From: Nakamurella silvestris
GTDB taxonomy: Bacteria > Actinomycetota > Actinomycetes > Mycobacteriales > Nakamurellaceae
Assembly (NCBI GenBank): GCA_003576535.1
Contig: QXCQ01000004.1
Coordinates: forward strand, 1 to 62,760
Reading direction: 5' to 3'
Length of the DNA stretch: 62,760 bases
How positions within the stretch are numbered: position 1 is the stretch's first letter; each line of letters begins with the position of its first letter. Below are positions 27,436 to 36,948 of this stretch, in pieces. A program made the position numbers and the translations under genes. Below the pieces are notes generated by a model. It did not search any database and was not told the origin of the DNA. It worked only from the letters and a program-made list of their open reading frames with translations.

Positions 27436-27902
27436 GCGCTCTCCGCCAGTATCTCGTTCGCCTTGGCGACCAGCCTGCGCTCACCGGCGTACGCCAGGCG
27501 CTGGGGCAGATCCGTCAACGGGACCCAGGCGACCTCGGCCACCTCGATGTCGGCGTCGGACAGCTCCCCGGACACCGCCTCCATCAGGAAGTGATGCACC
27601 CGTTTGTGGATACGCCGTCCCTCGGCGGCGAAGGAGTACTCGATGCTTCCCAGGCGCGCGGTGATGCGTCCGGAGATGCCGGTTTCCTCCTCGACCTCGC
27701 GCACAGCGGCCTCCTCGGTGGTCTCCCCGGCTTCCAGGTGGCCCTTGGGCAGGGACCAGCGCAGTCGCCCGCGCCGGTCGAACCTGCCGATGATCGCCGC
27801 CGACGCGATCCCGCCCTCGGTCCGGACGATCAGCCCCCCTGCCGACGTCTCGTCCGGCCGGCGCGGGACGCCGCCGGAGCCGGGTCGGGAGGTCAGGGAC
27901 AT
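27432..27902 (-). CDS. NUDIX hydrolase (MutT4-like)
   Basis: A protein of about 156 residues with a complete Nudix box, GHLEAGETTEEAAVREVEEE followed by TGI, that binds magnesium and hydrolyses nucleoside diphosphate-linked substrates. It occupies the position of mutT4 in mycobacteria (NUDIX, Rv3909-type, murJ). ATG 27902 is chosen, although GGAAG lies directly against it; a GTG at 27926 is an alternative start that adds eight residues. It is the first gene of the NUDIX-DUF6049-murJ operon and faces the DUF4012 gene across a 295-base divergent gap. Confidence 0.88.
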   Translation of the reverse strand: MSLTSRPGSGGVPRRPDETSAGGLIVRTEGGIASAAIIGRFDRRGRLRWSLPKGHLEAGETTEEAAVREVEEETGISGRITARLGSIEYSFAAEGRRIHKRVHHFLMEAVSGELSDADIEVAEVAWVPLTDLPQRLAYAGERRLVAKANEILAESA

Positions 27903-28197
27903 CTTCCGATGGTAGTGCGAGAGCACCCCGCAGATTGTCTTCCGGCGGGGTGTCCCGGCGGCGGAAGGTCCGTTTCGCACGGCCGGAACGGACCGGGGCG
28001 CCGTCGGCGGCGGAGGTGGTACCGGGTGGGCGGCCAGGGGAAAGGCGGAATGGGCCCTGCTCGGGATGTGGAACACTGTGCCCTTTGTAGAGTTCATGTC
28101 ACAGCGGGTCGTCCGACGGAACCCGGGAGACGATGCAGCGGCCGGTGGTGCCACCGTCGTCAGCGCGACACATTTCTTGGAAGGACCGACCACGGTG

Positions 28198-30408
28198 ATG
28201 TCTGAAGCCGGTGACCGACCTGACGCCGAATCCGAGGAGGACGACCACCAAACGGAGGTAGACCCTTCGGGTGCCGAATCGGTCGATTCCCCGGTGACCG
28301 ACACTGTCGGGCACACCGCTGAGGGGCCGGTGACAGCCGAGACACCTGCTGAGACGCCTGCCGACGAGACGCCTGCCGACCTTGCCACTGCCGACGAGAC
28401 GCCCGCTGTCCGGACCCCTGGTGAAGAGCCGTCCACCGACGAGACGCTGACCGACGAGACGCCCGAGGTCGCCGGGCTGCCGTCCGCAGTGCCGGTGGCA
28501 CCGGGGGCCCTGCCCGACGAGGCGAAGGTCCTGCCACCCGTCATCCGCGAGTCCCCGGCCCGTCGCGCCCGCCGTCAGAAACGGGCGCGGCAACGGGTGC
28601 GTCGCCGGATCCGGGCCTCCCTGCTGGTGGTGGGCGGCTGTCTGATCCTCGCCGGTGCCTGGGTGGGTTTCCGTACCTACCAGGCCTATGACGCCCTGCG
28701 GGACTCCGCCGGGCTGGTGGCGACCCTGCAGACCCAGATCAGCGATGCCGACCGGCGCGCCGCGACCACGACCCTGGACAAACTCCAGCAGCACACCGGG
28801 GATGCCGCCGGTGCCGTTCGGGACCCGCTGTTCCGACTGGCCTCCACCCTGCCGTGGGTCGGCCCGAACCTCGATGCGATCTCCGAGATCGCCCGGACCT
28901 CCGACGAGCTTGCCGCAACGGTGATGCCCGACCTGGTCAACGTGGCGGACCGGCTCGACCCGGCGGATTTTGCGCCGCGCAACGGCGTGGTGGACATCAG
29001 CGGATTGAGGCAGGTCGCCGCCGATCTGCAGTCGACGACCGTCCGGGTCGATGCGGCCCGGGTGCGCCTGGCGTCGATCGACCGGTCGGCCGTCACCGAA
29101 TCCGTCTCGGCCGCGACGGTGCGGTTGTGGAGCGAGCTGGACAGCCTGTCCGCCCTGACCACGACCGGCACCCGCGCGGCCACCCTGGCCCCGGCGATGC
29201 TCGGCGCCGACGGGCCGCGGACGTACCTGCTGGTCTCGCAGAACCTGGCCGAACCGCGGGCCACCGGCGGACTGTTCGGCTCCTTCGCGCTGCTCCAGGC
29301 GGACAACGGGCGGATCACGCTGGGGGACAACGGTTCCGTCAGTCGCAAGATCGGGGTGATCGACCCTCCGCTGACCGGTCTGCCCACCGAGCTGACCGAC
29401 CTGTACTCCGAGCGCATCGGCAGCTACGCCGTCGACGCCAACTTCACCCCGGACTTCCCCACGGCCGCTTCGATCTTCTCCCGGATCTACACCGAGAAGA
29501 CCGGGAACACGGTCAACGGTGTGATCGTGGTCGATCCGGTGGTGCTGTCGAACGTGCTGGCGGCCACGGGTTCGGTGGAACTGCCGAACTCCGCGGCGGC
29601 ACCGGACGCCGACAAGAAGACCGTCACCCTGAAGGCGGCGAACGCCACCAAACTGCTGCTCTCGGACGTCTACCGGATCTTCGACAAGGACACCGACGCC
29701 GTGGCCAGGGACGAGTTCCTGTCCGAGGCCACCTCGGCGGTCTTCCAGCGACTGATGGCCGGCGGTGGTGACACCACGAAGCTGGTCAACGGCATGCTCC
29801 GCTCGGCGCAGGAGCACCGGATCCTCGTCTGGAGCTCGGACCAGGCCGAACAGGCCGAGATCGAACAGACGCCGTTGTCCGGTCGACTGCCCGTCGCCGA
29901 CGGGACCAACCCGGTCTTCGGGCTGTACTTCAACGACGGAACCGGCGCGAAGCTGGGGTACTACCTGAACTCGACGGCGAACCTGACCCCGGGCACCTGC
30001 CGGGCCGACGGTCGGCAGGAGTGGCTGTTGAAGGTCGACCTGAAGTACTCGGCCCCGGCCTCGGGCCTGCCCAAGTACGTGCTCGGACTTGCCGCAGGGG
30101 TGAAGCCGTACGTCCTGCGCACCAACGTGACGGCCGTGGGCCCCAGCTCCGGCGGCATCTCCGGGGTGGACCGGGACGGCATCCCGACCTGGATGCAGTC
30201 CGGGGTCGAAAGTGCCAGGGCCGCAGGGATCGTCACCGTGGACCTGAGCCCGGGCCAGTCGACCGAGCTGATCTTCCGGATGTACACCGACCCGATCGTC
30301 GGAGCCACCCCCGGAACCTTCTTCGGCCCCGAGGTGCGGATGAGTCCAGGTGTGGGCAAGCCCGATGTGACCGTTACCAAGGCGCTGGTGTGTCAGCCGG
30401 CGACCTGA
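28198..30408 (+). CDS. DUF4012 membrane-anchored protein
   Basis: A 736-residue protein. Residues 1-125 are acidic and carry repeats of the type ETPADETPAD. A basic stretch and one membrane helix (about 140-165, LLVVGGCLILAGAWVGF) precede a large extracellular DUF4012 domain, recognised by segments such as RTYLLVSQNLAEPRATGG and SYAVDANFTPDFPTA. The ATG at 28198 has GGAAGGA upstream; a GTG one codon earlier is possible. DUF4012 genes commonly occur in actinobacterial surface-polysaccharide loci, and here it heads such a locus. A role in polymer assembly or attachment is inferred. Confidence 0.85.
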   Translation: MSEAGDRPDAESEEDDHQTEVDPSGAESVDSPVTDTVGHTAEGPVTAETPAETPADETPADLATADETPAVRTPGEEPSTDETLTDETPEVAGLPSAVPVAPGALPDEAKVLPPVIRESPARRARRQKRARQRVRRRIRASLLVVGGCLILAGAWVGFRTYQAYDALRDSAGLVATLQTQISDADRRAATTTLDKLQQHTGDAAGAVRDPLFRLASTLPWVGPNLDAISEIARTSDELAATVMPDLVNVADRLDPADFAPRNGVVDISGLRQVAADLQSTTVRVDAARVRLASIDRSAVTESVSAATVRLWSELDSLSALTTTGTRAATLAPAMLGADGPRTYLLVSQNLAEPRATGGLFGSFALLQADNGRITLGDNGSVSRKIGVIDPPLTGLPTELTDLYSERIGSYAVDANFTPDFPTAASIFSRIYTEKTGNTVNGVIVVDPVVLSNVLAATGSVELPNSAAAPDADKKTVTLKAANATKLLLSDVYRIFDKDTDAVARDEFLSEATSAVFQRLMAGGGDTTKLVNGMLRSAQEHRILVWSSDQAEQAEIEQTPLSGRLPVADGTNPVFGLYFNDGTGAKLGYYLNSTANLTPGTCRADGRQEWLLKVDLKYSAPASGLPKYVLGLAAGVKPYVLRTNVTAVGPSSGGISGVDRDGIPTWMQSGVESARAAGIVTVDLSPGQSTELIFRMYTDPIVGATPGTFFGPEVRMSPGVGKPDVTVTKALVCQPAT

Positions 30409-30410
30409 TG

Positions 30411-30439
30411 CCGACCCCGCCGCCTCCCTGTGGGGTCGG
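30411..30439 (+). terminator. Terminator after the DUF4012 gene
   Basis: CCGACCCC (30411-30418) pairs with GGGGTCGG (30432-30439), starting two bases after the stop codon. The loop is 13 bases. Confidence 0.65.
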
Positions 30440-30528
30440 TGTGTGGTGGGCCGCCATCAGCTTGTATCATTCGAACTCCGTGTTCCCTCCGCGATCTCGG
30501 CATCGCACGATGGATTGTGTGGATCTGC

Positions 30529-31191
30529 ATGTTGCGCAGTGAACTGCCCCTTGGCGAGGCACCCCGAGACGGAAGGCCTGGGAACAGGCGGCCCGCCCGT
30601 GGGAAGACACTGCGCTCACTCGCGGTGCTGTTCGGAGTACTGGTGGCCCTGTTCACCGTGGCCGGCACGGCCGGCGCGGACGAGACGGCCTACCCACCCG
30701 GACCGGCGGTCATCGGCGTCAGCAATGCGACCGCCTGCCCGGCCGACCAGGTCACCTTCTACGGCCGCGGCTACGCCATCGGCGGGGAACCGGTCACCAT
30801 CACCAGCGAGATCGTCGCCGCCGGCCAGGGCCTGCGCCCGCCGGCCTTCGCCGACGTCCCGGGTATCCCGACCACGGTCGCGGCCGATGCCGACGGCAAC
30901 TTCTCCATCGTGCTGACCATGGTCGACGGCAACCTCAGGCTCACCGCCACCGGCACCGTTTCCGGCCTGTCGCAGACGGTGTCGATCACCAGGTGCGCCC
31001 CCGCGACGACCGTCACCCCGACCACGGATTCCACCGCCCCCGGCGGCCCGTTGCCGGAGACCGGTGCAGGCTTCGACATCACCAGTGCCATCGTGCTGGG
31101 TATCGGCGCGGTGCTGATCGGGCTCATCCTGGCCTACATCGGCACCCGTGACATGTACCGGACCAGGCGCACCCGGAGAATCGCACACTGA
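30529..31191 (+). CDS. LPXTG-type cell-wall anchored surface protein
   Basis: A 220-residue exported protein. A basic N-terminus and the hydrophobic stretch SLAVLFGVLVALFTVAGT form a signal peptide. An Ig-like extracellular domain with two or three cysteines follows (about 45-155), then a Thr/Pro-rich segment. The sorting signal is LPETG at residues 175-179, followed by a hydrophobic helix and the basic tail TRRTRRIAH. It should be linked to peptidoglycan by a sortase, but no sortase gene is in the window. The ATG at 30529 was chosen to give a normal signal peptide. It lies immediately upstream of the flippase gene. Confidence 0.85.
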   Translation: MLRSELPLGEAPRDGRPGNRRPARGKTLRSLAVLFGVLVALFTVAGTAGADETAYPPGPAVIGVSNATACPADQVTFYGRGYAIGGEPVTITSEIVAAGQGLRPPAFADVPGIPTTVAADADGNFSIVLTMVDGNLRLTATGTVSGLSQTVSITRCAPATTVTPTTDSTAPGGPLPETGAGFDITSAIVLGIGAVLIGLILAYIGTRDMYRTRRTRRIAH

Positions 31192-31204
31192 TGTACGTCC
31201 TGCC

Positions 31205-32662
31205 GTGCCTGGACTGAATTCCGGTCTGCGGGCTGACGCCGTACGTGGGGTCCTGTGGACCGCACTGCAGAAGTGGTACTCCCGGTTCGCCCAGCTGATC
31301 ACCCTGGTCGTGCTGGCCCGGGTCCTGGACGCGACCAGCTTCGGGCTGGTGGCCCTGGCCTCGGTCTTCGTACTGATCATCGGTGCGCTGGCCGAGCTGG
31401 GTCTCACCACCTACCTGGTCCAGGTCGAGACCATCGGGAAGAAGACCGCCAGCACGGCGCTGTGGAGCAACCTGGCCGTCGCCGCCCTGCTCTGCCTGGT
31501 GCTCGAGCTGACCGCCCCGATGATCGCCGCGGCCTTCGACGAACCCGACCTCGCCCCGCTGATCCGGGTGCTGGCCATCGGGGTGCTGTTCATCGCCGGG
31601 TCCGCCGTACCGACGGCCCTGCTCACCCGTGCCATGACGATGAAACCGCTGGCCCTGCGCCAGATGGTCGGCACCACCGTCGGCTCCGTCGGATCGATCC
31701 TGATGGCCCTGAACGGGGCAGGTGCCTGGTCCCTGGTCTTCCAGACCGTGGCGCCGCTGGTGGTCGGGTTCGTGGTGCTCTGGGCCGCGGTCAGCTGGCG
31801 TCCCTCGCTGGAGTTCTCCGGTCCGGACGCCAGGAAGATGGTGGTCTTCGGGCTTCCCGTGCTCGGTACCGCCCTGATCCACCAGATGCGCGACCGCGGC
31901 GACGAACTGGTCATCGGCGCCGTGCTCGGTGCCCAGGTGCTGGGGGTCTGGGTGATCGCGGTCCGGCTCATGCGGGTGGTGATCGATCTGTTCACCTCGG
32001 TGGTGTCGGCGATGGCCCTGACCACCTTCGCCAAGGTCACCGACGACCGCGTGCGGTTCACCCGGGCGATCCGTCAGGCGATCTCGGCCGGCGCGGCGAT
32101 GCTGACCCCGGTCATGGTCGGCCTGGCCCTGACCAGCCCCGTGCTGATCCCGTTCATCTTCGGTGACCAGTGGGTGGCCGCCGGTCAGGTCTCGCAGATC
32201 ATCTCCTACGTCGGCATCGTCATCGCGATCCAATGGCTGGACGGGTCGATCTGGTGGGCCCTGCGCAAACCGGGCACGGAGTTCACCCTCACGGTCACCA
32301 TCTCGGTGGTGCACCTGCTGATCGTGCTCGTCGCCGCGCCGCACGGCCTGGTGGTGCTGGCCTGGGCGATGCTCGGCCGGTACCTGCTCCTCGCGCCCGT
32401 CCGGGTGATCGCGCTGAAGATCCGCGGCGGCATCTCGATGTCGATCTACGCCGACCTGCCGCGCATCCTCGCCGCCGGCGCGGTCATGGCCGCGGCCCTG
32501 CTGGTGACGGACCGCTGGCTGGTCGCGGGCCTGCCCGACTCCCTGCGGCTGTCGATCGACCTGGTCGCGGGGCTGGTCGGTTGGCTGGTGGGGATGAAAC
32601 TGTTCGCCGGACCGGTGGCCCGATCCCTCGCCTCGGACGTCAAACTGGCGCTGCGCCGATGA
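31205..32662 (+). CDS. Wzx-type polysaccharide flippase
   Basis: A protein of about 485 residues with 12 or more predicted membrane spans, of the polysaccharide transporter (MOP/Wzx, O-antigen flippase) family. The N-terminal region with YSRFAQLITLVVLARVLDA and FGLVALASVF is typical. It should move undecaprenyl-linked repeat units to the outer face of the membrane. The start is uncertain: GTG 31205 gives a compact N-terminus but lacks a good ribosome binding site, while an ATG at 31148 would overlap the LPETG gene. Its stop overlaps the next gene (ATGA). Confidence 0.88.
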   Translation: MPGLNSGLRADAVRGVLWTALQKWYSRFAQLITLVVLARVLDATSFGLVALASVFVLIIGALAELGLTTYLVQVETIGKKTASTALWSNLAVAALLCLVLELTAPMIAAAFDEPDLAPLIRVLAIGVLFIAGSAVPTALLTRAMTMKPLALRQMVGTTVGSVGSILMALNGAGAWSLVFQTVAPLVVGFVVLWAAVSWRPSLEFSGPDARKMVVFGLPVLGTALIHQMRDRGDELVIGAVLGAQVLGVWVIAVRLMRVVIDLFTSVVSAMALTTFAKVTDDRVRFTRAIRQAISAGAAMLTPVMVGLALTSPVLIPFIFGDQWVAAGQVSQIISYVGIVIAIQWLDGSIWWALRKPGTEFTLTVTISVVHLLIVLVAAPHGLVVLAWAMLGRYLLLAPVRVIALKIRGGISMSIYADLPRILAAGAVMAAALLVTDRWLVAGLPDSLRLSIDLVAGLVGWLVGMKLFAGPVARSLASDVKLALRR

Positions 32663-33699
32663 ACATCACCGACGTCGAACAGCTGCGGCAGATCCTGCGC
32701 GCACGGCTCACCGAGCTCCTGCCCTCCGGCCAGCCCTGGACCATGCTGGACTTCCCGAACCATTGCAACTGCGGGGACTCGGCGATCTGGCTCGGCCAGT
32801 ACCAGGCCGCGGAATGGCTGGACAGCGAGGTCGTGACGGTCCTGGACCGGGTCACCCACCGGCAGGACCGGATCGCTGCGGACTCCCTGATCGTGCTGCC
32901 CGGCGGCGGCGCCTTCGGCGGCCTCTACGAGAGCCACCACGCGCTGCGGCTGCGGGTACTGGCGGAGAACCGGCGCCGGCACGTCGTGCAACTGCCCCAG
33001 TCGGTGGAGTTCAAGTCGGCCGAGCACCGGTTGGAGCTGCAGCGGGCCATCGCCGCCCACGGCAATTACCTGCTGATGGTGCGGGACGAACGTTCCTACG
33101 AACGGGCGCGCGCGGCCTTCGACTGCGATGTGCAGCTGGTGCCCGACATGGCTTTCGCCCTCGGCCCGTTGGAGCGGCCCCGGCCGCGGGTGCGGCTGGC
33201 CGGCCAGTACCGGGCCGACGGGGAGTCCCCCGGTGCCGGTGATTCCGGTGCCACTGCGGTCGGGATCGCCGGGCTGACCGGCTCCGACTGGCTGGTCTCG
33301 GACCCGAGCCAGGCCCGGCACCGTGCTTATCAGAAGGTCATCCTGCGCGGGCGGGTGCTCCGCAAGTTCTCGATGCTGCCGACCGGAAACTCCTGGCAGC
33401 GGGCGACCCGGCGGTTGGCCGAGGACAACATGACGGCCGCCGTGGAACTGCTCGGGGCCGGTGAGCTCCTCGTCACCGACCGGCTGCACGGCCATGTGAT
33501 CGCCTCCCTGCTCGGGGTGGAGCACATCGCCGTCAACGACCGGTACGGCAAGGTCGAGGCCCTGTGGTCCACCTGGACCTCCGGTCTCGGGTGGGGCACG
33601 CTGGCCCGGGACTGGGCCCACGCCCAGGAACTGGTCGACGCCCGGCTCGGCGACAGCGACACCACGGTGACGGGGTCCGGACCGACGGGCAGCGGATGA
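32659..33699 (+). CDS. Polysaccharide pyruvyl transferase family protein
   Basis: A 346-residue GT-B-like enzyme of the polysaccharide pyruvyl transferase family (PF04230). The early segment DFPNHCNCGDSAIWLGQ, then LIVLPGGGAFGGLY, and later LLVTDRLHGHVIASLLG are characteristic. It would add pyruvate ketals from phosphoenolpyruvate to sugars of the surface polymer, adding acidic charge. The ATG overlaps the flippase stop by four bases and its own stop overlaps the next gene by four bases, so these genes are translationally coupled. Confidence 0.87.
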   Translation: MNITDVEQLRQILRARLTELLPSGQPWTMLDFPNHCNCGDSAIWLGQYQAAEWLDSEVVTVLDRVTHRQDRIAADSLIVLPGGGAFGGLYESHHALRLRVLAENRRRHVVQLPQSVEFKSAEHRLELQRAIAAHGNYLLMVRDERSYERARAAFDCDVQLVPDMAFALGPLERPRPRVRLAGQYRADGESPGAGDSGATAVGIAGLTGSDWLVSDPSQARHRAYQKVILRGRVLRKFSMLPTGNSWQRATRRLAEDNMTAAVELLGAGELLVTDRLHGHVIASLLGVEHIAVNDRYGKVEALWSTWTSGLGWGTLARDWAHAQELVDARLGDSDTTVTGSGPTGSG

Positions 33700-35495
33700 A
33701 CATCGACCTGTGTGTGGCCACCTACCTGCGCCCGGAGGGGCTGACGGAGCTGGTCCGGAGCCTGGAACAGGCCGATCGGGACGGGCACCGGCTGCGGTTG
33801 GTCATCGTCGACAACGACGCCGCCGGCTCCGCCCGGACAACGGTGGACGAGCTCTTCGTCGGCAGCGAGATCGATCATGTGTACGCGGTGGAAGCCGAAC
33901 CAGGCATCCCCGCCGCCCGCAACCGGGCCCTGGACCTGGTCGACCGCACCGCCGATGCCCTGATCTTCGTGGACGACGACGAGATCCTCACCCCCGGATG
34001 GTTGCGGGAACTGACCGCTGCGGCCGTCCGGTGGGACGCGGACATCGTGGTCGGTCCGGTGGTGTCCATCCTGCCGGAGGATGCGCCGTCCTGGATGCAC
34101 CGCGGTGAGTTCTTCCAGCGCAAACGCTTCCCCAGCGGCCCGTACGCGGGCCTGGCGGCCACCAACAACGTGCTGGTGCGGACCGCCTTCCTGGACCGGG
34201 CCGGGTGGCCGCGGTTCGACCCCCGGTTCACCGCCTCCGGCGGCGAGGACACCGATCTCTTCCACCGGCTGAAAGCCTTCGCACCCGTGGTGGTCTGGGC
34301 CGACGACGCCGAGGTGCACGAGCCGATCCCACCGGAGCGGGCCGGGGTCCGCTGGTTGTGGCACCGCTACCTGCGGTCGGGGAACATCTCGGGTCAGGTG
34401 ACCGGGAGGTCCCGTCCAGCGCTGGCCGTCGACGGTGTGCTGCGCATCGGCCACGGGACCCTGCTGGCCCTGCGATCGCTGGTGACCCAGCGGGTCGTGC
34501 ACGTCCGGGCGGTGGAGAGCATGGGCCGCGGCTGCGGGGCGCTGCTGGCCTCCGTCGGGGTCGAGGTGACCGAGTACCACCGGCCGGCCGTCGTCGAACC
34601 GTCCACGACGCCCCGGCCCGAGCGCAGCGCCGAGCTGGTCTCCGTCGTCATCCCCACCTACAACGCCGCCGACACCCTGCGCGCCCAACTGGTGGCCCTC
34701 TCCCGGCAGAACCACCCCGGCCGCTTCGAGGTCGTGGTCGCCGACAACGGCTCCACCGACGGCCTCGCTGCCCGCTTCCCCGCACTCACCGAGGGTCTCG
34801 ACCTCGACCTGCGCCTGGTGGACGCCGCCGGATGCCGGGGTGTCAGCCACGCCCGCAACGTCGGGGTGGCGGCGAGCACCGGTGGACTGGTGCTGATCTG
34901 CGATGCCGACGACGAGGTCCATCCCTCGTGGATGTCCGACCTGGTGGCGGAGGCGGCCGAGGCGGACCTGGTCGGCGGGAGCATGGCCGTCGACCAGCTG
35001 AACCCCGGCCCCGAACGTCAGTGGCGGCCCCTCCCCCGCGCCGGAACCCTGCCCGGGAAGCTCAACTTCCTGCCCTTCGCCCGGGGCTGCAACATCGCCG
35101 TGTGGCGGGACGTCCTGGACACCGTGGGGGGCTGGGACGAGAGTCTGGTCGCCGGCGGGGACGACGTCGACTTCAGCTGGCGGGTCCAGCTGGCGGGTTA
35201 CCGGATGGTCGCTGCCGAGCGTGCCCTGGTGCAGTACCGGCTGCGGCCGGACATGTCCGGGATGGCGAAACAGGTCTACCGCTACAGCCGCACCGACGCG
35301 GCCCTGCTGCGGCGGTACCGCGCCGACGGCGCCCGTGCGGCCGGGGTGTCCCGGCTGGTCCGCGACATCGGCTGGATGGTGGTGGCGCTGCCGAAGGTTC
35401 GTGACATCGTCTGGCGGGGGAAGATCGTGGCCCGGGGCTCCCAGCTCGCCGGGCGGATCGCCGGATCCGTGCGTCATCGGGTGTGGGCGTTGTGA
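33696..35495 (+). CDS. Double-domain GT2 glycosyltransferase
   Basis: A 599-residue protein with two family 2 glycosyltransferase modules in tandem. Module one (about 1-270) starts LCVATYLRPEGL with FVDDDEIL as the metal-binding acidic motif. Module two (about 308-540) starts VSVVIPTYNAADTL with ADNGSTDG and LICDADDEVH. No membrane span is seen. A double module may add two sugars in succession or build a short repeating disaccharide. The ATG overlaps the pyruvyl transferase stop (33696-33699). Sugar specificity is unknown. Confidence 0.9.
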   Translation: MNIDLCVATYLRPEGLTELVRSLEQADRDGHRLRLVIVDNDAAGSARTTVDELFVGSEIDHVYAVEAEPGIPAARNRALDLVDRTADALIFVDDDEILTPGWLRELTAAAVRWDADIVVGPVVSILPEDAPSWMHRGEFFQRKRFPSGPYAGLAATNNVLVRTAFLDRAGWPRFDPRFTASGGEDTDLFHRLKAFAPVVVWADDAEVHEPIPPERAGVRWLWHRYLRSGNISGQVTGRSRPALAVDGVLRIGHGTLLALRSLVTQRVVHVRAVESMGRGCGALLASVGVEVTEYHRPAVVEPSTTPRPERSAELVSVVIPTYNAADTLRAQLVALSRQNHPGRFEVVVADNGSTDGLAARFPALTEGLDLDLRLVDAAGCRGVSHARNVGVAASTGGLVLICDADDEVHPSWMSDLVAEAAEADLVGGSMAVDQLNPGPERQWRPLPRAGTLPGKLNFLPFARGCNIAVWRDVLDTVGGWDESLVAGGDDVDFSWRVQLAGYRMVAAERALVQYRLRPDMSGMAKQVYRYSRTDAALLRRYRADGARAAGVSRLVRDIGWMVVALPKVRDIVWRGKIVARGSQLAGRIAGSVRHRVWAL

Positions 35496-35529
35496 CCGGG
35501 TCTGCGGAGTCCTGCGCGGGGGCCCGTCG

Positions 35530-36855
35530 ATGAAACTCGCCCTGGTCATCGGTCTGGTCGCGATCGCCGGCTGCATGGCACTGCTGTCCATCAGCGCCTG
35601 GCCCTATGTGGTGGCCGCGGCCGTGCTGGTGTTCTGCCTGCAGTTCTCCAGCCGGTTGCTGACCCTGGCCAGCCTGCTCGGCTTCCTCACCGCGCTGTTC
35701 CCCAAGGCCGGGGTGAAGATCGGCTCGTTCCCGTTCCCGTTCCTGCTGTTCGGGCTGTTCATCGCGGTGTTCATGCTGGTGGTGATCTCCCCGCGGCACA
35801 AACACGGCACACCCACGTTCATCGCGCTGTCGATGCTGATCCTGTGGTGCGGGGTGCGGGCCATCGTCCTGCAGCCCACGGCCGGGACCGCCGGGATCGC
35901 GGCCTTCGTGGCCTGGAGCATCCTGCCGGCCGTCCTGCTGTACCTGAGCACCCAGGTCGAACGGACCGACCGGAAGTTCAACGACTCGATCGAGCTCGGA
36001 TTCATGCTGGCGGCCGGGTACGCGGTGCTGCAGCAGGTGTTCGGCATCGAGCGGCTCGCGATCCCCGGCCTGACCATCGCCTTCGGTGACTCCTACGAGG
36101 ACAAGCACAACATCATCTTCTCGACCACCGTCGAGGACTTCAGCAAGATCCCCAGCACCTACCAGAACGGGAACATCCTCGGGGTGGCCGCCGCGGTGTT
36201 CCTGATGATCGCGGCGATGCGGATCCTGCGCCGCCGGGCGATCCGACACGACTACGTGCTGCTGGTCAGCTCCGCTGTCGCCGTACTGCTCTCGGGATCG
36301 CGGACGGCCGTGGTGGTCGTCGTCCTCGGCGGGCTGATCCTGCTGCTGCGCGGCGGCAGCCTCGGCCGGAAACTGTCCGTCGCCGGGGTCGCGGCCTTCC
36401 TCTACGTCATGGTGCTGAGCATCCAGCCCGGCCTGATCGAGCGCTACTCCATAGACAACCTGCAGGCCTCCGGCGGCGGTGGCCGACTGCGGATCTGGGA
36501 GACGGCGCTGGAACAGATGGACTTCTGGGATGTCCTGTTCGGGACCGGGGTGTACCGCACCTCCGAGGGCGGTGTCGGGATGATCCAGCAGATCGGCCTC
36601 GTCGGCATCGGACTGCTGATCATCTACGTCACGATGGTGACGAAACATCGGCCGGAGTGGCGCTTCATCTATCTGATGCTGCTGGTGGCAGGGGCTCTGG
36701 ACTCCTCGTACACCCTGTTCCCCACCTGGTTCCTGCCGGCGGCGATGGCCGCGGCACCGCTGTTGCGGGACCGTCCGACGGTGAAGGGGCCGGAGGAGGC
36801 ACCGGTACATGCTGCCGGGCGTTCACATTCTGGCGATCGGTCACCGGCCGGCTGA
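35530..36855 (+). CDS. O-antigen ligase / Wzy-like polysaccharide polymerase
   Basis: A 441-residue membrane protein with about ten or more predicted spans and a large extracytoplasmic loop near residues 165-225, of the Wzy/WaaL (O-antigen polymerase/ligase) type. Segments such as SSAVAVLLSGSRTAVVVVVL and a late GRLRIWETALEQM match the family. It should polymerise repeat units delivered by the flippase. It lies 34 bases after the glycosyltransferase gene and ends this operon. A family A palindrome followed by TTTTTT lies 23 bases after the stop. Confidence 0.87.
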   Translation: MKLALVIGLVAIAGCMALLSISAWPYVVAAAVLVFCLQFSSRLLTLASLLGFLTALFPKAGVKIGSFPFPFLLFGLFIAVFMLVVISPRHKHGTPTFIALSMLILWCGVRAIVLQPTAGTAGIAAFVAWSILPAVLLYLSTQVERTDRKFNDSIELGFMLAAGYAVLQQVFGIERLAIPGLTIAFGDSYEDKHNIIFSTTVEDFSKIPSTYQNGNILGVAAAVFLMIAAMRILRRRAIRHDYVLLVSSAVAVLLSGSRTAVVVVVLGGLILLLRGGSLGRKLSVAGVAAFLYVMVLSIQPGLIERYSIDNLQASGGGGRLRIWETALEQMDFWDVLFGTGVYRTSEGGVGMIQQIGLVGIGLLIIYVTMVTKHRPEWRFIYLMLLVAGALDSSYTLFPTWFLPAAMAAAPLLRDRPTVKGPEEAPVHAAGRSHSGDRSPAG

Positions 36856-36878
36856 ACTCCGCTCTTCCGCTCTTCCGC

Positions 36879-36929
36879 CGAGTGGACGGTGGCACCCCTG
36901 TTTATGGGGTGTGGGGGTCCGCTCGCGGG
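36879..36929 (+). terminator. Repeat family A copy 4 acting as terminator
   Basis: A full family A palindrome (CGAGTGGAC with GTCCGCTCG, inner GCACCCC with GGGGTG) lies between the stop of the polymerase gene and the stop of the convergent secreted-protein gene. On the plus strand it is followed by GGGGCTTTTTTGG, a classic T-tract. This copy gives the clearest hint of function for the family. Confidence 0.85.
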
Positions 36930-36948
36930 GGCTTTTTTGGGGCGAACC

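Noticed and set aside
31148-31204. Earlier ATG for the flippase gene
   Set aside because: It would overlap the LPETG gene by 44 bases, has no ribosome binding site and adds residues that do not look like the family N-terminus.
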